Positions 27,501 to 35,987 of a DNA stretch of 64,000 bases are shown here, piece by piece. The stretch lies in the NCBI RefSeq assembly GCF_018449475.1, contig NZ_JAHCQH010000016.1, positions 1-64,000 of the forward strand. Reading direction: 5' to 3'. Under the pieces are notes generated by a model. That model was not told the origin of the DNA and did no database searches. It worked only from the letters and a program-made list of their open reading frames with translations. Positions within the stretch are counted from its first letter, which is position 1. Each line of letters begins with the position of its first letter. The position numbers were made by a program, and so were the translations under genes. This DNA is from Ancylobacter radicis (GTDB lineage: Bacteria > Pseudomonadota > Alphaproteobacteria > Rhizobiales > Xanthobacteraceae).

Positions 27501-30500
27501 CGTCACCGTGCCGACGGCGAGACCGCCGCCGCCACCGATGGATTGGGCCAGCACCGCGGGCGCGAGGGCGCCGCTCGTCACGATGCCCACCTGCGTGGTG
27601 AAGGTGATCGTGCCACCATCACCGCCCGCGCCGCCCGTTCCGCCAAGCGCCACGCCGGCGGCATAGCCGCTCGCCCCGTCGCTGGTGTCGGCCGATGCCG
27701 TGACGCTGCTCAAGGAGGCTGCGCCGCCGCCGCCGCCGATCGACTGGCCGAGAATGCCGGCCGCGCCCAGCCCGCTGGTGGTGATCGATCCGGAAATCGT
27801 CCACAGCGACAGGTCGCCGCCATCCCCGCCGGCGCCGCCGCTGGCGCCGAGCGCGAAACTCGTCCCGCTGCTGCTCGCGCCGGCCGTGCTCGACGTCGAG
27901 ATGCCGCCAACGCCGCCGCCGCCGCCGATGGACTGCAACAGCATTGCATGGGCGCCGCCGCCGCTGGTGGTGATGGGGGCGCTGTTGTACTGGCTCATCG
28001 AGATGGCGCCGCCGTCATTGCCGGTGCCGCCGCTGCTGCCCAGCGTCACGGCCCCCGCCACGGTGCCGCCCGAGGCGCTGGAATGGCTGGCGCCGCCCGC
28101 GCCGCCACCACCGCCGACCGACTGGCCGAGCACGCCGATGGCGCCGTAGCCGCTGGTCTGGACCTCGGCGTTCACATTCACATTGACGCTGCCGCCGATC
28201 TGGCCCGTGCCGGCCGAGCCGCCGAGGCCGAGCGCGATGTTGGCGTCGCCGCCGCTGGCGGAGGTGCTGTTGCTGGCGCCGCCGACGCCGCCACCGCCGC
28301 CGACGGACTGTGCGAGAATGCCGTGGGCGAGCACGCCATAGGTGATCGTGCTGGCGTTCTGCGTTGCCGACACGGTACCGCCACTGCCGCCACTGGCCCC
28401 CGAACCGCCCAAAGCAAGGCTCAGCGCATAAGTGCCGCTATTGGCGTTGGTGGTGCTGGCGCCGCCCGCGCCGCCGCCGCCGCCCACCGATTGGACAAAC
28501 AGGCCGACCGATTGCGCGCCGAGCGTCAGGATCGGGGCATAAGTGGTGACCGTCACATTGCCGCCCGCGCCACCGCCGCCGCCCGACCCGCCAAGTCCCA
28601 TGGCCAGGGCAACGCCGTTCGAGTTCGAGGTCGAGGTGCCGCTGCTCGAGGCCGAGGAGGTCGCGCCGGAGCCGTCGCTGGTGCTGCCGCCGGTCGCCGC
28701 GGCGATCAACGCGCCGCCATTGCCGCCGCCGCCGCCGACCGATTGGGCGAAGACGCCGTAGGAGGTTGCACCGGCCGTGGCGATGCCCATGAGATTGGCC
28801 TCATCGACCGCCGCATTGACGGTGACGCTGATCGTTCCGCCATCGCCGCCGCCCGCCCCCAAACCGCCAAGGCCGAGCGCCAGCGCCATGGTCCCGCCCG
28901 TGGAGTCCGTCGTCGAGGAGGAGCCGCCATTGCCGCCGCCGCCACCCACCGACTGGGCGAAGACGGCGGTGGAATTGTTGCCTGCGGTCTGCAGCGTGCC
29001 GGCCGTGGTGACCGTGACATTGCCGCCGTCGCCGCCCGAGCTTCCCATTCCGCCCAGCGCCAGCGAGACGCTGTGCTCGTTGGCGGAGGCGTTGGAGGTG
29101 CTGGAGCCGCCATTGCCGCCACCGCCGCCGACCGACTGGGCGAACAGTGCGGGGGAGTTGTCCGGCGCCACCAGCGGCGCCGCCGCGTTGGCGAGCGGGA
29201 TGCCGGTGATGATCGCGGCATAATTGGTCACGCTGACGGCGCCGCCGCTTCCCCCGGTCCCCGCCGCGCCGCCGAGGCTCATGGCCAGCGCATTGCCGCC
29301 GGTCGTCGTGTCATTGCTGCCATTGGTGCCGGCCTGGCTGGCACCCTTGCCGCTGCTGCTCCCGGCGCTCGAGGTGGTTTGCGTGCCGCTGACCGATCCG
29401 CCAACCGAGCCGGTGGAGGCGTTCACCGTCGAGCCGCTGGAAGACTGGGTACCCGGAGAGCTCGACGAGACGACACTGGAGCCGCCATTGCCGCCGCCGC
29501 CGCCCACCGACTGCGCGAAAAGACCGGCCGAGCTGGCGCCGAGCGTGTTGATGTAGCTGAGGTTCGTCGTGCTGCCGCTGGTGACCGTCACGCTGTTGCC
29601 CGTGGCACCGTCGCCGCCGAGTCCGCCGAGGGCAAAGCTCACCGCCGCCTGGCCGCCGGTGGTGGTGCTGGAGGCCGAGCCGCCATTGCCGCCGCCGCCG
29701 CCGACCGATTGGGCGAAGAGGCCGGCGGCCTGTTGGCCGAGCGTCTGGATGTTACCGCTGGCGTTGATGGAGAGAATGCCGCCGCTGCCGCCGGTCCCTG
29801 CCGCCCCGCCGAGGCTGACCGAGGCCGCGTAGGAGCTGCCATCCGCGTTGCTGGAGGAGGTGCCGCCATTGCCGCCGCCGCCGCCAATCGACTGCGCAAA
29901 CAGGCCTGTAGCGAGGTCGCCGGCGGTGACGATGTCGGAAATCGTGGTCACGGTGACCGTGCTGCCGCTGCCGCCCTGGCCGGCGGTGCCGCCAATCGCC
30001 AGCGAGGCGGCGATGCCGTTGGTGGGCTTGTCGGAGGCGGCGCTGTTCGGGTCCGAGCTGGACGATGAGAAGGACGATGAGGCCGATGAGACGTTGCTGG
30101 CGACATTCGCGGCGCCCGCACCGGCCACCGAGGTGACGCCGCCCTGAAGCTCGCTGCCCTCGCCCGCCGCTGTGTTGGTGGTGGCGCTGCCGCCATTGCC
30201 GCCGCCGCCGCCGATCGACTGGGCGAGGATGCCGGCGGAGTTGGCCCCATAGGTCTGCAGCGTGCCGCCGGTGGTGACCGTCACGGTGCCGCCATCCCCG
30301 CCGCCCGCGCCCCAGCCGCCGATGGCGACGCCGGCGCCGTACTGGTTGCTGGAGGCGGTCGCGAGGGAAGACCCGCCATTGCCGCCGCCGCCGCCGATGG
30401 ACTGGGCGAGCACGCCGGCGGAGAGCTCGCCATAGGTGAGGATGCCGCCCGTGCTCAGCCCGACATTGCTGTTGACCGTGACGGCGGCGGCATTGCCGGC

Positions 30501-33500
30501 CGATGCGCCGCCGCCGCCAATGGCGACGGAGGCCGCGACCGTGCTGGCGATGGCGTTGGCATCGGCCGCGCCGCCATTGCCGCCATTGCCGCCAATGCTC
30601 TGGGCGATGATGCCCGGCGCGAGATCGCTGGCCGTCGTGGCATTGCCGGTCTGGACCGAGCCGATCTGCGTCACCAAAACGGTCGAGCCCGCGCCGCCCG
30701 GCCCGCCGCTGCCGCCGATAGCGACCGAGGCGGCCGCGCCGTCGCTGGTGAGCGAGCTGCCGGAGAGGCTGAAGGCCCGGCTTGATCCGCCATTGCCGCC
30801 CGACCCGCCGATCGACTGGGCGAGAATGCCGGTGGAGAGATAGCCGAGCGTCGTGACATTGGCGGCGGTGACCGTGACCGCCCCGGCGCTCGCGGCGGTG
30901 CCGCCCTGGCCGGCGGTCGAACTGCCGCCGCCGACGGAGACGTCGGCTTCCTCGCCGCCGCCGCTCGAGGCCCCGCCGGCGAGGGCGAAGCCGCCATTGC
31001 CGCCCGTGCCGCCGATCGACTGGGCGAGAATGCCGATGGATTGGTCCTGCTGCGTGGTGATGCTGTCGGCAGCATTCACCGTGACGGCGCTGGCCGTGGC
31101 GCCCGCGCCGCCCGTGCCGCCAATGGTCACGGCGGAGGCGAGGATCACCGATCCGGCTGCCCCGGCGCTGAAGCCGCCATGGCCGCCCGATCCGCCGATC
31201 GACTGGGCTATAATGCCGGCGGAGAGCAGGCCGTTGGTGGTGATCGGCGCGCCGCTATACTGGGTGATGGACACGCTGCCGGCGGTGCCGCCGCTGCCGC
31301 CGGCCCCGCCCAGCGCGACCGCCGCCGCGGCGCCGCTGCCGAGAGAGCCGGCCACGTTCCAGCCGCCCGCGCCACCCGCGCCGCCGATGGACTGGCCCAT
31401 GATGCCCACCGATTGCGCGCCGCTGGTGACGATGGCGCCGCCGGCCTGCGTCACCGTCACGGTGCCGGCCGAGCCGCCGCTGCCGCCCCCGCCGCCAATG
31501 GTGGCGTTGGCGGCGACGCCGCTCTCCAGCCCGCCGCCCACGGCAAAGCCGCCGGTGCCGCCCGCGCCGCCCAGCGACTGGGCGATGAGGCCACTGGAGA
31601 AGGGCCCCACCAGGTTCACGCTGGCGTTGTTCGCGACCGTGACGGCCGCGCCAGCCCCGGCCAGCCCGCCGCTGCCGCCGACCGCGAGATTGGCATCGAA
31701 GGCGCCGGAGACGGAGCCCGCCACCGCGAATCCGCCCGAACCGCCGCCGCCGCCGATGGACTGGGCGAGGATGCCCGGTGCGTTGCCGTAGATGGACGCG
31801 CCGCTCGCGACCGTCTGCGTGGTCGTGACGGTGGAATAGGTCGTCACCGGCACCTGCGTAACGACGGTGACCGGCTGCTCCTCGAACCAGCACACCGGGT
31901 ACGGGTCGCAGACTTCCACCGTCTGGAACTCGATGACGGTTTCGGTCACATAGGTTGTGGTTGCGACCTGCGTGGAGGTGGTCTCCGTCACCGTGCTCGG
32001 GGCGATGAGGTCGCTGTAATTGGTGACCTGCACCGTATTGGCAAAGGCCCCGCCGCCGCCGTCACCGCCGACGGTGAGGCTGGCGGCGCCCTCAAGGCCG
32101 GCATCGCCGGTGGTGGCAAAGCCGCCATTGCCGCCGCCGCCGCCGATGGACTGGGCGAGGATGATCGCCGACCCGCCGCCCGCCGCGCTCAGCGTGCCGT
32201 TGGCGCTCTCGACGAAGACGGTGTTGGCGTAATTGCCGCTGCCGCCGAGGCCGCCAATGCTGGCGCCGAGCGCCGGGCCGAGCGAGAGATCGAGCGATGT
32301 CGTGTAGCCGCCATTGCCGCCGCCGCCGCCGATCGACTGGACGACGATCGCGCTGGACTGGTAGCCGGTCGTGGTGATGTTGGCGCTGCCGGCGGCGCCG
32401 GAGTCGGTCTTGTTGTAGGCATAGGCCCAGCCGCCGGTGCCGCCGGTGCCGCCCGTCCCGCCGAGAGTGAGATTGACGGCCGCCGCTTCCCCCGCCGCCG
32501 CCGAGATGGCCGCGCCGCCATTGCCGCCGCCGCCGCCGATCGACTGGGCGATGAGGCCCGGCGAGCGGTCGCCCGTGGTGGCGATGTCGCTGCCCTGGTT
32601 GATCGCCGCCGCGTTGACACCCCAGCCGCCCGACCCGCCGGAGCCGCCGACGGAAAGCGCGATCGAGGCGCCCTGCGCAATGCTGCCGGCGATGCTGGCG
32701 CCCGCATTGCCGCCGCCGCCGCCGATGGACTGCGCCATGACGCCCGGCGAATCCGAGCCGAGGGTGTCGATATTGACGCCACCAGACCCGGCGAAGACAT
32801 TGCCGGCGTCGCCGCCCGAGCCGCCGGAACCGCCCACCGACAGCGAGAAGGCGGCGACCTCACTGCCGGAGAGCGACACCGCGTAGCCGCCATGGCCGCC
32901 ACCGCCGCCGAGCGATTGGGCGATGACGCCGGGGGAGCCGATTCCATTGGTGGTGATGGAGCCGGTGCCGAACGCACTCAGCATGTTCGCGCCGCTGGCC
33001 AGGCAGGCCGCGCCATAATTCGCGCCGGCGTCGCCGCTGGTGCAGTTCACCGTCACCACGGCGGCGTTGCCGCCATCGCCGCCTGAGCCGCCATGGGAGA
33101 TGGAGGCGCCCTCCGCCGCGCTCAACGAGAGCGACAGCGCGCCGCCGCCCGTGCCGCCGCCGCCGCCGAGCGACTGGGCGAGGATGCCGGGTGAGTTGAG
33201 TTCCTGCGTGGAGACGCCGCCGGTATTGGTGACGAAGACATTGCCGCCCGCGCCGCCATTGCCGCCCGCGCCGCCCATGGCAAAGGAGGTGCCGACGATG
33301 GAGGTGGCGACGCCGAAGCCGCCATTGCCGCCGCCGCCGCCGACCGACTGCGCGAAAATGCCGATGGCCCCGCCGGCGCTGTCCGATGGGGCGGTGGTGC
33401 TGGCGCAGGAATTGCCGGTGCAGATGGTGCCGGTATTGCTGACCGTTACGGTGTCGGCGTCGCCGCCGCCCCCGCCATCGCCGCCGCTGTCCGTGCCGCC

Positions 33501-34706
33501 GATGATGATGCCGGTGAGGCCGCTGCTATAGGCCAGTCCGCCCGTGCCACCGGCGCCGCCGACCGACTGCGCGGCAATGCCCATCGCCGAGCCATTGGTG
33601 AGCGTGATGGCGCCGCTGTTGGTGATGGTGACCGTGCTGCCGCTGCCGGCCGGACCGCCATTGGCGCCCAGGCCACTCAGGCCGGTGGAGACGCCGGCAT
33701 CGCCGCCGCCGCCGCCCACCGATTGGGCCTCGATGCCCCGGCCGCCCAGCCAGTTCGATGTCAGGGCGCCCGAATTGTCGACCGAGACGGTGCTGGAATC
33801 CGCTCCGTAGCCGCCGCCGCCGCCACTGCCGCCGCCGCCGAAGATCCAGTAGCCGCCGCCGCCGCTGCCGCCGCCCGCGCCGGTGCCGCCGACGCTCTGG
33901 GCATAGATGGCAATGGAGTTCTCGGCGGTGATCGAGGCCGAGTTGGAGACATAGACCGTGCCGCCCACGCCGCCGGCGCCGCCGGCGCCGCCATTGCCGC
34001 TGCCGTCGCCATTGCCACCCGCGCCGCCATTGCCGCCAATGCTGAGGACCGCGAGGCCCGCCGCGCCGGTGGATGTGGTGATGATGGCCACAGAGTTGGT
34101 GAGGGAGACCGCGCCACCCTCGCCACCCTCGCCGCCGGAGCCGCCATAGCCGCCCGAGGATACGGACGAGCCCCCTTCGCCACCCTCGCCGCCCTTGCTG
34201 TAGACGACGATGGCGGTGCCGCTGAAGGTGTTGCCCGATCCGCCCGTCGTGGTGACCGTCACGCTTCCGCCATCGCTGCCGGTGGCCCCGACGCCGCCAT
34301 TGATCGCGCCGCCATCAAGACACAGCACCGCATTGTTGCTGTCGCCGCCATGACCGCCATTGCCGCCCGTGCTTCCGGCGACGAGGAAGGTGCCGTCATA
34401 GGTGGAGCCGGCGCTCAGGCTGTTCGTGTAGGTGGCGTTGATGTCAGGCCCGACATCGCCGCTATGCCCGCCGCCCACATTGGCTTCGTAGCCGTTACTG
34501 TCGGGGCAGGAATAGCCCGAACTGCCGCTCGAACCCGTCTGCACGTCGGAATGATCGTAGTTCGGCCCGATGGTCGCATTGCTGGTCTGGGCGAGCGAGG
34601 GGGTTGTGAGGGCGCAGAGCGCCACCAAACCCAGCAACAACGTCAGGCCATGACGGCGATTGCCGATGATGGCCCGATAAGGCTGAATTTTACGCAGCAC
34701 GCTCAT
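24564..34706 (-). CDS. giant glycine-rich repeat autotransporter
   Basis: One uninterrupted frame of 3380 residues. The signal peptide is at about 10-40 (RRHGLTLLLGLVALCALTTPSLAQ). The passenger is built of about 37 repeats, each carrying a variant of AQSIGGGGGNGG followed by Ala/Ser-rich beta strands and TVTVT-type strands, typical of very large beta-helical surface proteins. Ser/Thr-rich inserts break the repeat at three places. The outer-membrane barrel is the last 280 residues or so (SASTPTASYLWLAPIG... to SGSLRLRW). ATG 34706 starts the signal sequence; the frame is open further but overlaps the divergent gene. The likely role is adhesion or a surface layer (inference). A divergent regulator-like gene and c-di-GMP genes follow. 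Confidence 0.88.
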   Translation of the reverse strand: MSVLRKIQPYRAIIGNRRHGLTLLLGLVALCALTTPSLAQTSNATIGPNYDHSDVQTGSSGSSGYSCPDSNGYEANVGGGHSGDVGPDINATYTNSLSAGSTYDGTFLVAGSTGGNGGHGGDSNNAVLCLDGGAINGGVGATGSDGGSVTVTTTGGSGNTFSGTAIVVYSKGGEGGEGGSSVSSGGYGGSGGEGGEGGAVSLTNSVAIITTSTGAAGLAVLSIGGNGGAGGNGDGSGNGGAGGAGGVGGTVYVSNSASITAENSIAIYAQSVGGTGAGGGSGGGGYWIFGGGGSGGGGGYGADSSTVSVDNSGALTSNWLGGRGIEAQSVGGGGGDAGVSTGLSGLGANGGPAGSGSTVTITNSGAITLTNGSAMGIAAQSVGGAGGTGGLAYSSGLTGIIIGGTDSGGDGGGGGDADTVTVSNTGTICTGNSCASTTAPSDSAGGAIGIFAQSVGGGGGNGGFGVATSIVGTSFAMGGAGGNGGAGGNVFVTNTGGVSTQELNSPGILAQSLGGGGGTGGGALSLSLSAAEGASISHGGSGGDGGNAAVVTVNCTSGDAGANYGAACLASGANMLSAFGTGSITTNGIGSPGVIAQSLGGGGGHGGYAVSLSGSEVAAFSLSVGGSGGSGGDAGNVFAGSGGVNIDTLGSDSPGVMAQSIGGGGGNAGASIAGSIAQGASIALSVGGSGGSGGWGVNAAAINQGSDIATTGDRSPGLIAQSIGGGGGNGGAAISAAAGEAAAVNLTLGGTGGTGGTGGWAYAYNKTDSGAAGSANITTTGYQSSAIVVQSIGGGGGNGGYTTSLDLSLGPALGASIGGLGGSGNYANTVFVESANGTLSAAGGGSAIILAQSIGGGGGNGGFATTGDAGLEGAASLTVGGDGGGGAFANTVQVTNYSDLIAPSTVTETTSTQVATTTYVTETVIEFQTVEVCDPYPVCWFEEQPVTVVTQVPVTTYSTVTTTQTVASGASIYGNAPGILAQSIGGGGGSGGFAVAGSVSGAFDANLAVGGSGGLAGAGAAVTVANNASVNLVGPFSSGLIAQSLGGAGGTGGFAVGGGLESGVAANATIGGGGGSGGSAGTVTVTQAGGAIVTSGAQSVGIMGQSIGGAGGAGGWNVAGSLGSGAAAAVALGGAGGSGGTAGSVSITQYSGAPITTNGLLSAGIIAQSIGGSGGHGGFSAGAAGSVILASAVTIGGTGGAGATASAVTVNAADSITTQQDQSIGILAQSIGGTGGNGGFALAGGASSGGGEEADVSVGGGSSTAGQGGTAASAGAVTVTAANVTTLGYLSTGILAQSIGGSGGNGGSSRAFSLSGSSLTSDGAAASVAIGGSGGPGGAGSTVLVTQIGSVQTGNATTASDLAPGIIAQSIGGNGGNGGAADANAIASTVAASVAIGGGGASAGNAAAVTVNSNVGLSTGGILTYGELSAGVLAQSIGGGGGNGGSSLATASSNQYGAGVAIGGWGAGGGDGGTVTVTTGGTLQTYGANSAGILAQSIGGGGGNGGSATTNTAAGEGSELQGGVTSVAGAGAANVASNVSSASSSFSSSSSDPNSAASDKPTNGIAASLAIGGTAGQGGSGSTVTVTTISDIVTAGDLATGLFAQSIGGGGGNGGTSSSNADGSSYAASVSLGGAAGTGGSGGILSINASGNIQTLGQQAAGLFAQSVGGGGGNGGSASSTTTGGQAAVSFALGGLGGDGATGNSVTVTSGSTTNLSYINTLGASSAGLFAQSVGGGGGNGGSSVVSSSSPGTQSSSGSTVNASTGSVGGSVSGTQTTSSAGSSSGKGASQAGTNGSNDTTTGGNALAMSLGGAAGTGGSGGAVSVTNYAAIITGIPLANAAAPLVAPDNSPALFAQSVGGGGGNGGSSTSNASANEHSVSLALGGMGSSGGDGGNVTVTTAGTLQTAGNNSTAVFAQSVGGGGGNGGSSSTTDSTGGTMALALGLGGLGAGGGDGGTISVTVNAAVDEANLMGIATAGATSYGVFAQSVGGGGGNGGALIAAATGGSTSDGSGATSSASSSGTSTSNSNGVALAMGLGGSGGGGGAGGNVTVTTYAPILTLGAQSVGLFVQSVGGGGGAGGASTTNANSGTYALSLALGGSGASGGSGGTVSATQNASTITYGVLAHGILAQSVGGGGGVGGASNSTSASGGDANIALGLGGSAGTGQIGGSVNVNVNAEVQTSGYGAIGVLGQSVGGGGGAGGASHSSASGGTVAGAVTLGSSGGTGNDGGAISMSQYNSAPITTSGGGAHAMLLQSIGGGGGVGGISTSSTAGASSSGTSFALGASGGAGGDGGDLSLWTISGSITTSGLGAAGILGQSIGGGGGAASLSSVTASADTSDGASGYAAGVALGGTGGAGGDGGTITFTTQVGIVTSGALAPAVLAQSIGGGGGLAVGTVTLDANLATSSATLSLGGSNGVTGAGEAVTVTNYWNLATSGVESYGMVGQSIGGGGGLSGLVAGGGSPSFDSGSTVQLGTLGTSSGGGGAVSLVSYAPIQTTGARAVGMIAQSIGGGGGIAAAPGFGSASEASVTLGGSAGGDAGIVSSTWAQYTLSTTGDFAIGMLAQSIGGGGGLSTVPASTATLGGTGGGAGNTVTVTTDVNTLISTTGVGAVGILAQSIGGGGGVVVGAPGQVSFAANSTEADGAAVSLTINGNIATSGTNAAGVIAQSIGGGGGVVLSDAATSWTASGGDGTGASVTVTVSGSITTTGAGADGVIAQSVSNGGGLVMNGTTAELVNGTPANSGKVTVSVVGSGSIVATGAGSNGINAQNYGDPIINIASGAAVIGGAGGTAITSVGSENYINNDGRLSTVDGAEGMAIRASGGFTDVSNGGDLFGNISLDSGFTNSLVNLASGTLRAGSSLDLGGGSSVLRNEGLLRSGSSNLGTVAINGSFVQTSTGVLVVRMDQQSLASDQYGVSGTASLSGGVLGVIYRPGRAMPGTYTTPFLSAAGGLSTTNLVALGNTAILDFALLGSSSVLNLQTTLDFTPPGLSPAAQTIGAVIGDIQTAGSSPLFETIVPVLLGIASVDDLETAYQTVGGGAVSLVPQSFINAASASMASITDQMDRWRFDQTFRQESFRQASFPTVSLRDSSVNAATSASTPTASYLWLAPIGSATTGGGLSGSLIGVTIGADGELPDQPIVAGFAGSFSASSLSADEYGASASTNYGSISAYALYRAGAGYLSAIATVGYGQSDFDRNLYDLGLGLSTDVELGGTVAGGRIEIGYSLELPGGVTLTPFAAFEPMQLWLDSATESFGSLGAGLTYDSTSITALPAYLGVQLDTVWQGADGRRYAPFLRAAWMHDFSPDRDVSRSFAELPELSFSGTAIPVMENALDLHAGMTVTSGSNLTVSAGFDAQFGDGYSVVGASGSLRLRW
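26380..34060 (-). repeat. tandem degenerate coding repeats (AQSIGGGGGNGG units)
   Basis: About 37 copies of a unit around 180-250 bases long, counted by eye from the translated motif. The most conserved DNA part is the CCGCCGCCGCCGATCGACTG stretch on the plus strand. Copies near the N-terminus and centre are most alike (GGNGG variants). The C-terminal eight or nine copies lose the second GG (GGLAV, GGIAA, GGVVV), which suggests older, diverged units next to the barrel. Confidence 0.85.
31790..32007 (-). other. Thr/Val-rich two-cysteine insert in the giant autotransporter
   Basis: Between two ordinary repeat units the protein carries about 65 residues of a different composition: TETTSTQVATTTYVTETV, then VEVCDPYPVCWFEEQPVTVV, then TQVPVTTYSTVTTTQTV. 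It holds a CxxxxxC pair, in contrast to the cysteine-poor repeats, and could form a disulphide-closed surface loop. It is in frame and flanked by normal repeats. Confidence 0.75.
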
Positions 34707-34824
34707 ACGCCCCCGGCCTATCGTCGTATCAGGGGCAGCTTTCCCGCGTGGCCTCCCCTTGCGTAAAAGTCCCGAGCCCTGTGGTAAAGGCAATGTCAGT
34801 TTTTGGAATCGTTGACCTACCGTG

Positions 34825-35730
34825 ATGTTTCCCTTGCAGCACGACCCCGCGCCCGCTTCGCCGCTTCCCGAGCCGCCGCTTGCTCTGCCGCCTCTTTCCG
34901 AACCGATCATCCGCATCTTCGGAAACGATGCTGTCGCCAGGCTGATGGCGAAGCCGGGTTTTGACGCGGCGGTGAAGGCGGCCGCCCGCAGCGCCATTCG
35001 CAACTACGACAGCAGCTGGATTCGCAATCGGCTGATGAATGATCGCGGCCGCTTCCTGGCCGCGCTGCTGATCCTCGATCTGCACTTCGGCGAGAGCGGC
35101 GGTGCGGGCGTCACCGGCGCGCGCCTGCGGCGCGAGGTGGTGGAACTTGGTGTCTGCAGCCCCGGCCGGGCCACGGCCTTTCTTGCCGCTCTGCGCTTTG
35201 CCGGGTTTCTGGCGTTACATCCCGATTCCAGCCTGCGTGAGCGGCGTCTGGTGCCGACGCCGCGCTTCCTCCAGTTGCACCGCGAGCGGTGGGATCGAAT
35301 GTTCGAGGCCATCGCGCACCTCGCTCCGGCGGCTGCCGCGCAGGCCCGGGACCTGCCGGATCAGGCCGTCTTCGGTCCGGGCACCCATGCGCTCGCGGAC
35401 GTATTTCGCCGGGGCGTGCGGGTCTTCGATGCGGCGCCGGAGCTGCGTTTCTTCGCGGAACGGGATGCCGGGCTGGTCAGCCTGGTCACATTGATCGCGG
35501 CGGACGGGACGGTCTCGATCAGCCAGCTGGCGCGGCAGTTCGCTGTGTCGCGTGCCCATATCGCCCAGTTGATGCGCGAGGCGGAAAGGCGGGGCCTCGC
35601 GCAGCCGGCGGCGGCTGGCAACGGCTATCAGGCCGGGCCTGCCCTGTGGCCCGCGATCGCGCGCTTCTATGCGCTGATCTTCCTTATCTTTCAGGCCGCC
35701 GCCGCCGTGGCGCAGGCCGAGCCGGCTTAG
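34825..35730 (+). CDS. unrecognised winged-helix-like protein, divergent from the giant autotransporter
   Basis: A 301-residue soluble protein that I do not recognise. A proline-rich N-terminus (about 1-25) is followed by a helical region. A possible first winged helix is at about 70-150 (RFLAALLILDLHF... SPGRATAFLAALRFAGFLALHP) and a second is near the C-terminus (DGTVSISQLARQFAVSRAHIAQLMREAERRGL), which looks like a MarR/Crp-type DNA-binding helix-turn-helix. The last 25 residues are hydrophobic (FYALIFLIFQAAAAVAQ). A GTG lies one codon upstream as an alternative start. The two starts are only 118 bases apart on opposite strands, so control of the autotransporter is a reasonable guess. Confidence 0.6.
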   Translation: MFPLQHDPAPASPLPEPPLALPPLSEPIIRIFGNDAVARLMAKPGFDAAVKAAARSAIRNYDSSWIRNRLMNDRGRFLAALLILDLHFGESGGAGVTGARLRREVVELGVCSPGRATAFLAALRFAGFLALHPDSSLRERRLVPTPRFLQLHRERWDRMFEAIAHLAPAAAAQARDLPDQAVFGPGTHALADVFRRGVRVFDAAPELRFFAERDAGLVSLVTLIAADGTVSISQLARQFAVSRAHIAQLMREAERRGLAQPAAAGNGYQAGPALWPAIARFYALIFLIFQAAAAVAQAEPA

Positions 35731-35987
35731 CCGGCGCAGAGGCATCGTGATCGGCTTTGTTCAGGGTCCGCAGCGTCGATGCCCGTCGGCTATTGGCTTG
35801 GGTCAGGCAAGTCGAGGTTGAGGAATGTCCTGCCGTACTATTGTACCGTAATACGATTGGCGGTTGTGCTTGTCTCGCCAGATGGGCGGGGGGGATGTTT
35901 AAAACTTTCGGGCGGGGCATCGCGGCGGGGATTTTGTCCCCTTTTGAGGTATAGTGTGTGCGGTAAGCGTTCACAGGCCCGAGAGTG
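35731..35987. other. intergenic with promoter candidates for the DSF-like operon
   Basis: This spacer of about 255 bases precedes the REC-PAS-GGDEF-EAL gene. It includes an AT-richer patch (around 35830-35870, CCGTACTATTGTACCG followed by TAATACG) and a GGTATAGTGTG stretch near 35950 that could serve as a -10. No reading frame here looks real. Confidence 0.4.

Noticed and set aside
27543-30068. Open frame of 841 codons opposite the giant autotransporter
   Set aside because: An antisense shadow of the glycine repeats; it shows only Ala/Arg/Gly-rich periodicity.
24564-34706. CRISPR-like array from the regular CCGCCGCCG repeats
   Set aside because: The repeats are degenerate, in frame and translated into a coherent protein; there are no uniform spacers and no cas genes.
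34707-35003. Longer N-terminus for the giant autotransporter
   Set aside because: The extra codons overlap the divergent gene and precede the real signal peptide; they have no secretion character.
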